NCBI RefSeq assembly: GCF_023078355.1
Contig: NZ_CP095552.1
Location: 4,960,001 to 5,024,000, forward strand
DNA: 64,000 nucleotides
Reading direction: 5' to 3'
Source of the DNA: Gordonia hongkongensis
Lineage (GTDB): Bacteria; Actinomycetota; Actinomycetes; Mycobacteriales; Mycobacteriaceae
Shown: positions 8,531 to 17,553 of the stretch, piece after piece
How positions within the stretch are numbered: position 1 is the stretch's first letter
Layout: every line of letters starts with the position of its first letter
Made by a program: the position numbers and the translations under genes
Notes under the pieces: model-generated
What the model was told of the DNA's origin: nothing
The model's database searches: none
Seen by the model: only the letters and a program-made list of their open reading frames with translations

Positions 8531-8882
8531 CTATCTCACCTGTCTGGTCCGGCGCCATCGAGCAGCGCCGCGGTTCGGCGCCAGGACTCGGCGCGTCTTG
8601 TCAACGAGGTGACCCGCTTCCAGATCGTGCAGCTCCGCCATGTGTGGGCGCAGCGGACGACCTGACGCAGGTCACGAGGTGCTCGGATGGGACAGGATGG
8701 CTGTCACCCGGCTCACATAAAGGTGCGATGAACATAACATGCGCTCTCAGCGACAGCTCAGGTGAGTCAGATACCTCACTCAACCCTTGACGCTGCGGTT
8801 TTCGCTGTTTCTGGACAGGTGTCTGTACAGATGTCGTCCCGCTGGCCTCCCGAGTCTTTCCGGGCTTGGCCTCCGCGTCGCC
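8531..8882. other. 352-bp intergenic region upstream of pntAa
   Basis: Both flanking genes lie on the minus strand, so this holds the pnt promoter and the 3' flank of the molybdopterin gene. It is AT-richer around 8705-8765. I cannot place a promoter confidently. A 20-codon frame at 8728-8790 on the plus strand has AAGG nearby but nothing else to support it. Confidence 0.5.
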
Positions 8883-10466
8883 CTAGACGATGGTGTAGGT
8901 GCGGTCGTCGAGTCCGCTCGCGCCGTCGGGTGCCGGTGCCTGATAGCGCTCGATCTGCGGCTTGCCCTGCTTGTCGATCGCCCGGCACTCGAGGGTGTGG
9001 TTGCCTTTGGTCGCCTGCCAGGCGAACCGCCACTGCCGCCACGTGTCGATGCTGTACTCCGTCGTCAGCTCCGCGGGTTGCCATGGCCCCTGGTCGACGC
9101 GCACCTCGACGCGCTCGACGCCCGTGTGCTGGGCCCACGCGGTGCCGGCCACGACGACCTCCCCGGCCGGATGCTCGGTGCCATCGGCCGGACGGTCGAA
9201 GCGCGACGCCATCTTGATCGGGCCGAGCGCCGACCACCCGCGGGTCGTCCAGTAGGCCTTGGCCTCGGAGAACCGCGTGATCTCCCAGTCGATGACCCAT
9301 TTGGTCGCCGAGACGTACCCGTACAGTCCCGGCACCACCTGCCGGACCGGGTATCCGTGCTCGAGGGGAAGCGGCGAGCCGTTCATCCCGACGGCGAGAA
9401 GCGCGTCGCGCCCATCGGTCACCGCCGAAATCGGTGTGCCGCAAGTCCATCCGTCCACACTCGTGGACAGCAACATGTCCGACCCGGGTCTCACCCCGGC
9501 GAGATCGAGGACCTCGCGCATCGGCACCCCCAGCCACTTGGCGTTGCCGACGAGGTCGCCACCGACCTCGTTCGACACGCAGGCGAGCGTCACGATCCGC
9601 TCGGTCATCGGCATGGCGAGCAGGTCGTCCCAGGACAGGGTCACCTCGCGGTCGACGTCCCCGTGAATCCGCAGTCGCCACTCGTCGGTCGTGAGCGTCG
9701 GAACCTGCAACGCGGTGTCGATGCGGTAGAAGTCGGCGTTGCTGGTCATGAACGGGGTTGCACCCGAGAGCTCGAGCTGCGCACCGGCCGGGATCGGCGG
9801 CGCCTGGCTCGCCGCACGCGGCAACAGCACTCGGGCGCGGTCGGCGACGACGCCCGCAGTGTCGGCGAGCACTCGCCGGGCCACGACACCGACGACCACC
9901 GCGGCGGCCGCGACACCGCCGGCGGTGAGCACGAAGCGGCGCGAGAAACCCGACCGCACAGCCGATGTGGGCTCGTCGCCCGCGGCGTCGGGATCCGCCT
10001 CGGGGGACTCCGCCCCCTTGGGACGTAGCTGCGCGATGAGGACACGCAGCACGACGATCCCGACGACGCCGGCGATGATCGACGGCAGTGCGTGCGTCCA
10101 ACCGGCATCGGGACGGTTGAGTGCGGCCAGCATCCCGACCACCCCGAAGGCTCCGATGATCACCGAGCCGAGCGGAGGTCGTCGTCGTTCGAGGTATCCG
10201 CATGCCGCCGCGAGTACCGCGATGATGATGCCCATCCCGATGAACAGTGCGAGCTTGTCGTTGACGCCGAACGTCTCGATGGCCCACTTGCGTACGGCCT
10301 CGGGCGAATGGTCGACGACCGACGATCCGACCGCGAAGTACGGGGAGGAGTCGGGCGAGATCGGGACGGCGGCCAGTTCGCCCGCGGCGAGAGCCGCGCC
10401 GACGGCTACCACGCCCGCCAGCGCAGGAGCCGGCGAGGATGCGTGACGCGTCGTGATGGAGGCCAT
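8883..10466 (-). CDS. Membrane-bound molybdopterin oxidoreductase, sulfite-oxidase fold
   Basis: 527 residues from ATG 10466 (a longer frame to 10544 is open but unlikely). About five N-terminal membrane helices (last one RRFVLTAGGVAAAAVVVG, near 177-194) are followed by a sulfite-oxidase-type molybdopterin domain. The likely Mo-ligand Cys is in VTLACVSNEVGGDLVG; HGYPVRQVVPGLYGY and KWVIDWEITRF are family strands; a C-terminal dimerisation/Ig-like part (GVERVEVRVDQGPWQ) completes it. Topology suggests a membrane-tethered catalytic domain outside the cytoplasm, like the YedY family but with an integral membrane anchor. Substrate unknown. Divergent from the KstD-like gene. Confidence 0.9.
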   Translation of the reverse strand: MASITTRHASSPAPALAGVVAVGAALAAGELAAVPISPDSSPYFAVGSSVVDHSPEAVRKWAIETFGVNDKLALFIGMGIIIAVLAAACGYLERRRPPLGSVIIGAFGVVGMLAALNRPDAGWTHALPSIIAGVVGIVVLRVLIAQLRPKGAESPEADPDAAGDEPTSAVRSGFSRRFVLTAGGVAAAAVVVGVVARRVLADTAGVVADRARVLLPRAASQAPPIPAGAQLELSGATPFMTSNADFYRIDTALQVPTLTTDEWRLRIHGDVDREVTLSWDDLLAMPMTERIVTLACVSNEVGGDLVGNAKWLGVPMREVLDLAGVRPGSDMLLSTSVDGWTCGTPISAVTDGRDALLAVGMNGSPLPLEHGYPVRQVVPGLYGYVSATKWVIDWEITRFSEAKAYWTTRGWSALGPIKMASRFDRPADGTEHPAGEVVVAGTAWAQHTGVERVEVRVDQGPWQPAELTTEYSIDTWRQWRFAWQATKGNHTLECRAIDKQGKPQIERYQAPAPDGASGLDDRTYTIV

Positions 10467-10569
10467 ATCCCTTGGTACCGGAGAACCCTGTGAATATGCC
10501 GTGCGTCTGATGGTCCGAGACCGGCCGGTGACCACCGACGGCACCCCGTCGACGAATCGTTACCAAGAC

Positions 10570-10583
10570 TAGAACAGGTTCTA
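10570..10583. promoter_or_regulatory. KstR-type operator
   Basis: TAGAACAGGTTCTA matches the 14-bp KstR consensus TnnAACnnGTTnnA at every fixed position and is almost fully palindromic. It lies 23 bp before the ATG of the ketosteroid-dehydrogenase-like gene and about 100 bp from the divergent molybdopterin gene. KstR is the TetR-type repressor of cholesterol catabolism in mycobacteria and rhodococci; the link here is inference from the motif. Confidence 0.75.
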
Positions 10584-10606
10584 GTTTGTCCGCTAATCTG
10601 AGCGGC

Positions 10607-12079
10607 ATGGCTACCAGCACCGAGATCCCCGAGACCGTCGCAGTCGATTCGGTGAGCGAGTTCTCCGACGAGGTCGACGTCGTCGTGATCGGATTCGGCA
10701 TCGCCGGCGGATGCGCCGCCGCCGAGGCCGCTGCCAACGGCGCGCGTGTGCTGTTGCTCGAGCGCGCCGCCGCGCCCGGCGGCACCACCTCGCTCTCCGG
10801 TGGGTTCTTCTACCTCGGCGGCGGGACCGCAGTACAGCAGGCCACGGGCCAGGACGACTCCGTCGAAGAGATGGAGAAGTACCTCACCGCCGTGTCGATC
10901 GAACCCGAGGCCGACAAGATCCACGCCTACTGCGTCGACAGCGTCGATCACTTCAACTGGCTCGAAGGGCTCGGCTTCACCTTCGAGCGCAGCTTCTATC
11001 CGGAGAAGGCCGTGATCCAGCCCGGCACCGAGGGACTGATGTTCACCGGCAACGAGAAGGTCTGGCCGTTCAAGAACCAGGCCGTCCCCGCACCGCGCGG
11101 CCACAAGGTCCCGGTCCCCGGGGAGACCGGGGGCGCGAAGCTGGTCATCGATCTGCTCGTCACCCGCCTCGATGAGCTGGGTGCCGAGGTCCGGTATGAG
11201 ACCGGCGCCCGCCAGTTGGTCGTCGACGAGCAGGGTGCGGTCGTCGGCGTGACGTGGAAGACGCCCGACGCCGAGGGCGTCATCCGCGCGGACTCGGTGA
11301 TCATCGCCGCCGGCGGTTTCGTGATGAACCCCGACATGGTCGCCGAACACACCCCGCATCTCGCCGAGAAGCCGTTCGTGCTCGGCAACACCTACGACGA
11401 CGGCCTCGGCCTGCGCATGGGCCGATCGGTCGGCGCCGCACTGAAATACATGGACAAGGCGTTCATCACCGCGCCGATCTACCCGCCCGCCAGCATGGTC
11501 ATGGGCGTCATCGTGAACAAATTCGGCGAGCGGTTCGTCACCGAGGACTCCTACCATGCGCGGACATCGGGATTCGTTCTCGAGCAACCTGATTCGGTGG
11601 CTTACCTCATCGTCAACGAGTCGCACATGAACGAGAAGCAGAACTACCTGGTCCCGTTGATCGACGGCTGGGAGACCATCGAGGAGATGGAGCGGGACCT
11701 CGGCATCCCCGACGGCAAGCTGCAGGCGACCATGGCCCGCTACAACGAGAACGCAGCGAAGAAGGAAGACCCCGACTTCCACAAGGCACCCGAGTTCCTC
11801 GAGCCCCAGGACACCGGACCGTGGGCGGCATACGACCTGTCGCTCGGCAAGGCCATGTACGCCGGGTTCACCATGGGCGGTATGGCGACGTCACTCGACG
11901 GTGAGGTGCTCGACGAGTCGGGCACCGTCATCCGCGGGCTCTACGCCGCCGGGGCCAGTGCCACCAACATCGCGCAGGACTGCAAGGGATACTGCAGCGG
12001 AACGCAATTGGGCGAGGGCTCCTACTTCGGCCGGCGCGCGGGGCGGCACGCGGCGGCACGGGTCGCCACCAGCGCCTGA
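10607..12079 (+). CDS. 3-ketosteroid-delta1-dehydrogenase-like FAD-binding protein
   Basis: 490 residues from ATG 10607. The dinucleotide fold is VDVVVIGFGIAGGCAAAEAAANGARVLLLE with GxGxxG near 32-37, followed by GGTTSLSGGFFYLGGGT. The C-terminal end GLYAAGASATNIAQDCKGYCSGTQLGEG is typical of the fumarate reductase/KstD flavoprotein family. These proteins oxidise steroid rings or reduce enoates. The perfect KstR-type box just upstream points to sterol degradation. Whether it is a true delta1-dehydrogenase, a delta4-type enzyme or a side-branch flavoprotein cannot be told from family signs alone. Ends in a large hairpin shared with copA. Confidence 0.85.
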   Translation: MATSTEIPETVAVDSVSEFSDEVDVVVIGFGIAGGCAAAEAAANGARVLLLERAAAPGGTTSLSGGFFYLGGGTAVQQATGQDDSVEEMEKYLTAVSIEPEADKIHAYCVDSVDHFNWLEGLGFTFERSFYPEKAVIQPGTEGLMFTGNEKVWPFKNQAVPAPRGHKVPVPGETGGAKLVIDLLVTRLDELGAEVRYETGARQLVVDEQGAVVGVTWKTPDAEGVIRADSVIIAAGGFVMNPDMVAEHTPHLAEKPFVLGNTYDDGLGLRMGRSVGAALKYMDKAFITAPIYPPASMVMGVIVNKFGERFVTEDSYHARTSGFVLEQPDSVAYLIVNESHMNEKQNYLVPLIDGWETIEEMERDLGIPDGKLQATMARYNENAAKKEDPDFHKAPEFLEPQDTGPWAAYDLSLGKAMYAGFTMGGMATSLDGEVLDESGTVIRGLYAAGASATNIAQDCKGYCSGTQLGEGSYFGRRAGRHAAARVATSA

Positions 12080-12096
12080 CGGTCGGGCACCCGATC

Positions 12097-12162
12097 GAAA
12101 ACCGCCCGCCGGCGAACCATAGACGACGAAGAGTCGTCGGCGTAGCCGGCGAGGGCGGTTTC
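12097..12162. terminator. Bidirectional terminator with nested hairpin
   Basis: GAAAACCGCCCGCCGGCG (12097-12114) pairs with GCCGGCGAGGGCGGTTTC (12145-12162), and inside it GACGAC/GTCGTC forms a second hairpin (12123-12139). It lies between convergent KstD-like and copA genes and should stop both. Confidence 0.8.
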
Positions 12163-12165
12163 CTA

Positions 12166-14454
12166 TCAGCGCCGCGGCGTGAACCCGCGGAGTCGCAGGC
12201 TGTTGCCGACGACGAACACCGACGAGAGCGCCATGGCCGCGCCGGCGATCATGGGATTCAGCATCCCGGCGGCGGCGAGAGGAATGGCCGCGACGTTGTA
12301 CCCGAAGGCCCAGAACAGGTTTCCCTTGATGGTGCCGAGGGTTCGACGCGCCAGAGCAATGGCATCGGCCACCGCGCGCAGGTCACCGCTCACGATCGTC
12401 AGATCGCTGGCGGCCATCGCGACGTCGGTGCCGGTACCCATCGCGAGGCCGAGATCCGCCTGCGCAAGCGCCGCGGCGTCGTTGATCCCGTCCCCGACCA
12501 TCGCCACCACGTGGCCCTGCTCCTGCAGTTCGGCGATCACCTCGAGCTTCCGCTTCGGACTGACCCCGGCGGTGACGTCGTCGATCCCGACACTCGAGGC
12601 CACGGCCCGGGCGGCGCCCTCGTTGTCGCCGGTCAGCAGCATCGGAGTCAGACCCAGTCGCCGGAACTCGGAGATCGCCGCGGCCGACGAGGGTTTGACC
12701 TGGTCCGCCACCACGAGAACCGCGACGGGAACAGGTTGTCGGGCAGGCTCTTCGGAGGAATCCTCGGCGATCAGGACGACGACCGCGGTTGCGCCGTCGG
12801 ATTCCGCGACGACCACCGCATCGTCGAGCGGCGGTGGCAGGGGCGCGTCGATCGTGTTCGGCGACACCACTGTCACGAACCGGTCGCCGACGATCCCGGC
12901 GACACCGGCGCCCTGCGTGGACACGAAATCACGGACGCGGGAGTCGATGTGGCCGCGTCCCGCGTCGACGATGGCCGCCGCGATCGGGTGTTCCGATCCC
13001 GACTCCACCGATGCCGCCCAGCCCAGGACCTGTTCGCGCGCATAGCCGTCGGCCACGGTGATCCCGGACAGCGACATCTCACCCGTCGTCACGGTGCCGG
13101 TCTTGTCCAGCACGATCGTGTCGACGCGTCGCGTCGATTCCAACACCTCCGGGCCCTTCAGCAGGATGCCCAGCTGTGCCCCTCGCCCGGTACCGACCAT
13201 CAGGGCCGTCGGAGTGGCGAGTCCGAGCGCGCACGGGCACGCGATGATGAGGACCGCGACGGCGGCGGTGAACGCGAAGGTCACATCGCCACCGGCGAAG
13301 TCGGTCGTGGACGCCACGCCGAGCCAGAAGCCCAGGGTCGCAAGCGAGATCGCGATCACGATCGGGACGAACACCGACGAGATCCGGTCGGCCAGTCGCT
13401 GGACGTCGGCCTTGCCCTCTTGCGCCGCCGTCACCATGCGGGCCATCTGGGCGAGCGCGGTGTCGGAACCGACAGCGGTCGCACGCACGACGAGCAGACC
13501 GCTGGTGTTGACGGTCGCGCCGACCACCGAGTCGCCGGAGGTGACCTCGACCGGCACCGACTCACCGGAGACCATCGACGCGTCGACCGCCGACGCACCG
13601 TCGACGACGACTCCGTCGGTGGCGATCTTCTCACCGGGCCGGACCACGAACTCGTCGCCGACCGCCAGCTGCGCGATGGGGATTCGGGACTCGGCGCCGT
13701 CGGACCGTCGGACGACGACGTCCTTGGCCCCGAGGTCCATCAGCGCGGCGAGTGCGTCACCGGCCCGCCGCTTGGCGCGCTTCTCGAAATAGCGGCCGGC
13801 CAGCAGGAAGGTCGTGACTCCGGCCGCGGCCTCGAGGTAGATGTGCGACGATCCGTCGGTCCGCTGGGGCAGCAGGTCGAATCCGTGGGTGAGCCCGGGC
13901 GTGCCCGCGGTGCCGAGGAACAGCGCGTACAGCGACCATCCGAACGCCGCGAGGGTGCCGACGGACACGAGGGTGTCCATCGTCGTGGCGCCGTGGCGCA
14001 GGTTGATCCACGCTGCGCGGTGGAACGGGTAGGCCCCCCACACGACGACCGGCGCGGCGAGCGTCAGGGACAACCACTGCCAGTACGTGAACTGCAGCGC
14101 CGGGATCATCGCGAGCGCGATCACCGGCACCGAGAGGATCGCGGAGACGATCAGGCGCTGCCGGAGACCGTCCAATTCGGGATCGCCGGACCCCGCTCCC
14201 GGGTGTTCCGGAGCGTACGCCGACGAATCGGTCAGGATCGGCGACGCGTCGTAGCCGGCCGCGCGGACCACCTCGACGAGGTCGCCGGGCGCCAGACCCG
14301 CAGGTACCTCGACGTGGGCACGTTCGGTCGCGTAGTTCACCGACGCGGTCACACCGTCGATCTTGTTGAGCTTGCGCTCGATACGGTTGGCGCAGGACGC
14401 GCAGGTCATGCCGGAGATGTCGAGGTCGACCAGTTGTCCGGTGCTCGCGGTCAT
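12166..14454 (-). CDS. copA: Copper-exporting P1B-type ATPase
   Basis: 762 residues. An N-terminal heavy-metal-binding domain has GMTCASC (Cys18, Cys21). The membrane CPC motif is at 406-408 ([16 protein letters not shown]), the phosphorylated aspartate is Asp450 in DKTGT, and the hinge [16 protein letters not shown] is near the end. This is the pattern of Cu(I)-exporting CopA: it pumps cuprous ions out at ATP cost. ATG overlaps the upstream small gene by 4 bp (ATGA). Last gene of csoR-copZ-orf60-copA, so induced by copper when CsoR leaves its operator. Confidence 0.95.
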   Translation of the reverse strand: MTASTGQLVDLDISGMTCASCANRIERKLNKIDGVTASVNYATERAHVEVPAGLAPGDLVEVVRAAGYDASPILTDSSAYAPEHPGAGSGDPELDGLRQRLIVSAILSVPVIALAMIPALQFTYWQWLSLTLAAPVVVWGAYPFHRAAWINLRHGATTMDTLVSVGTLAAFGWSLYALFLGTAGTPGLTHGFDLLPQRTDGSSHIYLEAAAGVTTFLLAGRYFEKRAKRRAGDALAALMDLGAKDVVVRRSDGAESRIPIAQLAVGDEFVVRPGEKIATDGVVVDGASAVDASMVSGESVPVEVTSGDSVVGATVNTSGLLVVRATAVGSDTALAQMARMVTAAQEGKADVQRLADRISSVFVPIVIAISLATLGFWLGVASTTDFAGGDVTFAFTAAVAVLIIACPCALGLATPTALMVGTGRGAQLGILLKGPEVLESTRRVDTIVLDKTGTVTTGEMSLSGITVADGYAREQVLGWAASVESGSEHPIAAAIVDAGRGHIDSRVRDFVSTQGAGVAGIVGDRFVTVVSPNTIDAPLPPPLDDAVVVAESDGATAVVVLIAEDSSEEPARQPVPVAVLVVADQVKPSSAAAISEFRRLGLTPMLLTGDNEGAARAVASSVGIDDVTAGVSPKRKLEVIAELQEQGHVVAMVGDGINDAAALAQADLGLAMGTGTDVAMAASDLTIVSGDLRAVADAIALARRTLGTIKGNLFWAFGYNVAAIPLAAAGMLNPMIAGAAMALSSVFVVGNSLRLRGFTPRR

Positions 14455-14633
14455 GGGTGACCACCTTCATGCGGGTCGGATGTCGGTTCGCCGGTGACGA
14501 CGCCGTGTGACGGTGCGTCGTGAGTCACCGGCTCCACGTCGGGGCCCCACGCACGCCCGACGCCGAACGCGATCACGAAGACCGCGATCAGCGCGACGAC
14601 GTAGGCGAGGGGCCCGGTGGCAACGCATCTCAT
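14451..14633 (-). CDS. 60-aa single-pass membrane protein in the copper operon
   Basis: Sixty residues: one membrane helix ([22 protein letters not shown], about 8-29), then a hydrophilic tail with several His ([10 protein letters not shown]..., ending DPHEGGHP). The tail could bind metal. It lies 2 bp after copZ and overlaps copA by 4 bp, so it is translated with them. I do not recognise the family; small His-bearing membrane proteins do accompany copper ATPases in actinobacteria. Real gene by context; function unknown. Confidence 0.75.
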   Translation of the reverse strand: MRCVATGPLAYVVALIAVFVIAFGVGRAWGPDVEPVTHDAPSHGVVTGEPTSDPHEGGHP

Positions 14634-14635
14634 GG

Positions 14636-14842
14636 TCAGACCAGTGCGTAGCCGGCTTCGGTGACGGCGGCCGCGACCTCGTCTCGACCGAGTTCACGGT
14701 CGGCCGCGACCCGCACCGAGCCGTCGTCGACGGTGACCTCGACACTGGTCACGCCCGGCAGCGCCTCGATCTCCTCGCGAACGGACGCGGCACAGTGGCC
14801 GCAGGTCATGCCGGTGACGGTGTAGGTGCTGGTGGTGCTCAT
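14636..14842 (-). CDS. copZ: Copper chaperone, heavy-metal-associated domain
   Basis: 68 residues, a single HMA ferredoxin-like domain. The copper site is MTCGHC with Cys14 and Cys17. It should carry Cu(I) in the cytoplasm to CopA. It sits 52 bp after csoR and 2 bp before the 60-aa membrane gene on the same transcript. Confidence 0.93.
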   Translation of the reverse strand: MSTTSTYTVTGMTCGHCAASVREEIEALPGVTSVEVTVDDGSVRVAADRELGRDEVAAAVTEAGYALV

Positions 14843-14894
14843 GCGGATACTCCTCGGATCGTCGAAGTCAACGGGGTTGGATCAGGAAGGACGG

Positions 14895-15188
14895 TCAGGA
14901 CTTGACCAGGCGGGTGATCGCGGCCATGGCCTCGTCGACCTTGGCCTTGCCGGCCTCGTCGCTCTCCTGCGCGGCATGCACGACGCAGTGCGCCATGTGC
15001 TCTTCGAGGAGGCCGAGGCTGACCGCTTGCAGCGCCTTGGTCATCGCAGACACCTGCGTCAGGATGTCGATGCAGTAGGTGTCTTCCTCCACCATCCGTT
15101 GCAAACCGCGCGCCTGACCTTCGATGCGCTTGAGTCGGCGCAGATAGTCGTCCTTCCGGCCGATGTAGCCGTGCTGGTGCTCGTCCAT
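14895..15188 (-). CDS. csoR: Copper-sensing repressor CsoR
   Basis: 97 residues from ATG 15188 (MDEHQHGYIGRKDDYLRRLKR); a longer frame to 15215 would run into the operator and is rejected. All-helical CsoR/RcnR family. The Cu(I) triad is visible as Cys39, His64 and Cys68 (spacing as in M. tuberculosis CsoR), so it is copper rather than nickel or formaldehyde-type. Apo-CsoR represses the operon; Cu(I) binding releases DNA. Two palindromic elements with the expected ATACCC-type arms lie just upstream. Confidence 0.94.
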   Translation of the reverse strand: MDEHQHGYIGRKDDYLRRLKRIEGQARGLQRMVEEDTYCIDILTQVSAMTKALQAVSLGLLEEHMAHCVVHAAQESDEAGKAKVDEAMAAITRLVKS

Positions 15189-15204
15189 GATCTCTCCCGT
15201 CCGG

Positions 15205-15221
15205 ATACCCCTCAAGGGTAT
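15205..15221. promoter_or_regulatory. CsoR operator (proximal)
   Basis: ATACCCCTCAAGGGTAT: perfect 6-bp arms ATACCC/GGGTAT around CTCAA, the classic CsoR-type pseudo-palindrome. It begins 17 bp before the csoR ATG. Confidence 0.75.
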
Positions 15222-15254
15222 GCCCGACCAGGTATACCACCGCCGAACGCGAAA

Positions 15255-15270
15255 CGGTACCCCCCTACCG
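15255..15270. promoter_or_regulatory. Second CsoR-like inverted repeat (distal)
   Basis: CGGTA-CCCCCC-TACCG, 5-bp arms around a C-run, 34 bp beyond the first operator. It resembles the G/C-tract cores of CsoR sites and may be a second, weaker site or overlap the -35 region. Confidence 0.45.
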
Positions 15271-15310
15271 TATACGCCGGCGGAAAAGGAAACGTGCGCG
15301 CGTTACCCTC

Positions 15311-15413
15311 TGCTCTCTGAGGAGCGAGCTTGCGAGCGTCACCCTTCGCCCCCTGAGGCTCAGGGAGCGGTGGGTTGGCCGCGCCTCCGCAAGCTCCGGG
15401 CGCTCCTCAGAAA
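15311..15413. repeat. Hairpin-repeat cluster A (two inverted copies)
   Basis: A copy CTCTGAGGAGCGAGCTTGCGAGCG (15314-15337) read in pieces as CTGAGGAGCGAGC plus TTGCGAGCG, and a facing copy of the other variant (CTCCGCAAGCTCCGGGCGC, about 15388-15406, then TCCTCAG). Both belong to the family seen at 30.7-32.9 kb and 43.4-43.7 kb. The cluster lies between the csoR promoter and the 3' end of the next gene. Confidence 0.8.
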
Positions 15414-15457
15414 GCGGTGTTTTGAGAACCAGCGGTGTCGTGGTGTTTCGGATGCCC

Positions 15458-16350
15458 CTACGAGCGGAGTGCTGCGGCCAGTTTGGCCAGGGCGGCGGCG
15501 ACCTCGTCGAGCGCGTCCCCGATGGCGGCAACACGCGCCGCGTCGAATCCCGGAGCGGTGGGGTCGGGCACGGCCGGGACGTTCCGCGGCGCGATGCCCG
15601 TCGTCTCCGAATTCGGGACACGGACGGACGGGCCGGCCTGGCCGCTGCCTGCCTGTCCGTCGAACGATCTGCCGGGGTCCGGCGCCGGCGGGTAGGCGAC
15701 GTCGTAGCCGTCGGTCCGGTGGCGTCGGCCGTGGTAGTCCTCGGCGGCCAGCGGCTCGGCATTGGTCGACCGGCGTCCGCCGCGGTACTCACCCGGTTCG
15801 GGCTCGGCCGCCGGGGGTTGCGTCGGCAGGGCAGCCGGGTGCGAGTCGGGCAGGCGGTGCGAACCCATCCGTGACGAACCCATCTGCGGCGGCTGACGCA
15901 AAGGGTCGACGGCGTGATCAGGCGCGACGGTCTGCGGGTTGGAAGCGCTCGCGCCGGTCATCACCGACGGTGCGTGGCCGTTGCTGCGCGCATAGAAGTG
16001 CGGGCCGCCGTGCCCGGCGAAGAACACGCATCCGGCGCCCTCTGGGGACGGGACCGGGCACGGATTGCGTTCGATGAGCGACTGCGCGCGGTCGTCGAAG
16101 TCGTTCCATTCGAGCCACAGCCGGCGGTCGTGCCGTGGGTGAGTACTCGCGTCGGTGGCGTGATTGCCCCGATGGCCGATCGCCAGACGGCATTGCAGCA
16201 ACCAATCGGAGTCACCCGACCCCCAGCGCCGCGCGTTCGGTCGGCCGGCACACCACCGTCGACCAACAGCCTTCGCCGTTCATACGGACTCCCCTTCATG
16301 CCTTGCATCGCCGCGAGATCTTCGCGCGACCACACCCGTGTGGCGCGCAC
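15458..16350 (-). pseudogene. Hypothetical Cys/His-motif protein with probable frameshift near 16246-16258
   Basis: From 16283 down to 15458 one frame is open and clearly coding-like: CAGRPNARRWG, LLQCRLAIGHRGNH, LIERNPCPVPSPEGAGC and FAGHGGPHFYARSN show repeated Cys...GHxGxH patterns, followed by a ~120-residue Pro/Ser-rich linker and a C-terminal Ala-rich helix. The only start in that frame is a poor TTG at 16201, which cuts the pattern. Upstream, another frame starts at GTG 16350 or ATG 16299 (MKGSPYERRRLLVDGG) and would join neatly to CAGRPNARRWG if one base were restored near 16250. I therefore read one gene with a one-base loss, real or a sequence error. No known family; possible metal-binding. 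Confidence is in a gene being here. Confidence 0.55.
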
Positions 16351-16461
16351 GGTCGTCTTCTCGTACCCGTCGGCTTCCTGCCGCCCGGTGGCAAGCCCCC
16401 CGGCATGCGCTTCTGCGGTGGCCCTCCCCCGGTGGCCACGGTGTGGTGAAGATCCCGCGGG

Positions 16462-17499
16462 TCAGTGTACGAAGCGGGCCGGTCCGGTGCCACCCTCTTG
16501 GCCCCGCGCGTCCGAACCGAGGAACGCGAGGATCCTCGCGTTCACCTCGTCCGGCTGGTCGAGGTGCAGGAAATGGCCCGCCCCGGCGACGACCGCGGCC
16601 GCACTGCCCGCCGGCAACACCTCGCGGACCGCGTCCGCAAGACGCGACTGCATGCACCCGTCGTCTGCTCCATGCAAATACAATGTGGGAGAACGTGATT
16701 CGCCCAGCCAGTCGTTCCGCAACGCGGCGTACCGAGGATGGGTCCGCGGCCGGCGAAGTGCGCGGTAGTACCCGAGCGCGGCTGCCCGATGGGCACGTGT
16801 GGGCAGCGCCGCGAGCGCGTGGTCGACGTCCAGTCGGTGGTCGGGCCGGACAGGGGTCGCCGCCGAATCGAGCCGCCAGCGGCGCCACAGGAGCGGGATG
16901 AGGCGGTCGAGAGTCTGTTCGGGCAACCACGGCAGCTGATTGAACGCGATGTACCAGCTCATCACCGCCTGACGCGCGAGCGTCTTGACGCCGTCGACCC
17001 CACCGCCGATCGAGCGCCGGACCGCCGGAACCGGCGGGACCGACATCGAGACCACCCGCGCGTACGGATTGTCGTCGCGGTGCGCCACCGCGTTCGCCGT
17101 CATCGCGCCCCAGTCGTGCCCGATCAGGACGGCATCGGCGCCGGCTCCGACCGCGCGATGAACCGCCAGCGCATCGTAGGCCAGCGCCGCAACGTGAAAG
17201 TCGTTGTCCTTCGGTATCTCCGACGGTGCGTAACCGCGTGTGAACGGGGCGACCACGCGGTACCCGGCGCCGGCGAGTTCGGGCCCGAGATGCCGCCACG
17301 TCCATGCCGAGTCGGGAAATCCGTGCAGGCACACGGCCACCGGACCGGCCGCGGGACCCCACGCGAGCGCGTGCAGGGTGATGTGTCCGAGCTCGAGGGT
17401 GATTCGTTCCGGGCCCCCGGGAACAGGGGTGCGGGAATCCGGGTCGTCGCGATCGGGGCCGCCCTGGGGCCCCGAACCGTCTGCGGAGATCTGGGTCAT
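16462..17499 (-). CDS. Alpha/beta hydrolase, epoxide-hydrolase type
   Basis: 345 residues from ATG 17499 (a TTG at 17508 is the alternative). It has the oxyanion HGFPDSAWTWRHLG, the nucleophile elbow GHDWGAMTA with Asp as nucleophile (not Ser), and the catalytic His in GAGHFLHLDQPDEV near the end. Asp nucleophile plus HGFP is the mark of soluble epoxide hydrolases and haloalkane dehalogenases; the former is likelier in this group. It lies 54 bp after nadB on the same strand but has no obvious link to NAD synthesis. Confidence 0.85.
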   Translation of the reverse strand: MTQISADGSGPQGGPDRDDPDSRTPVPGGPERITLELGHITLHALAWGPAAGPVAVCLHGFPDSAWTWRHLGPELAGAGYRVVAPFTRGYAPSEIPKDNDFHVAALAYDALAVHRAVGAGADAVLIGHDWGAMTANAVAHRDDNPYARVVSMSVPPVPAVRRSIGGGVDGVKTLARQAVMSWYIAFNQLPWLPEQTLDRLIPLLWRRWRLDSAATPVRPDHRLDVDHALAALPTRAHRAAALGYYRALRRPRTHPRYAALRNDWLGESRSPTLYLHGADDGCMQSRLADAVREVLPAGSAAAVVAGAGHFLHLDQPDEVNARILAFLGSDARGQEGGTGPARFVH

Positions 17500-17553
17500 C
17501 GGGGTCAATCTATCTCCGACAGCACCCCAGAGGCGTCGACTTGACCGGTCCGC

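Noticed and set aside
8536..8544. Third copy of the CGNR motif before pntAa (TCACCTGTC)
   Set aside because: Only nine bases agree and they coincide with the AGGTGA ribosome site of pntAa.
8728..8790. 20-codon plus-strand frame with AAGG upstream in the pnt upstream region
   Set aside because: Too short and no homology or conserved neighbour in the same direction.
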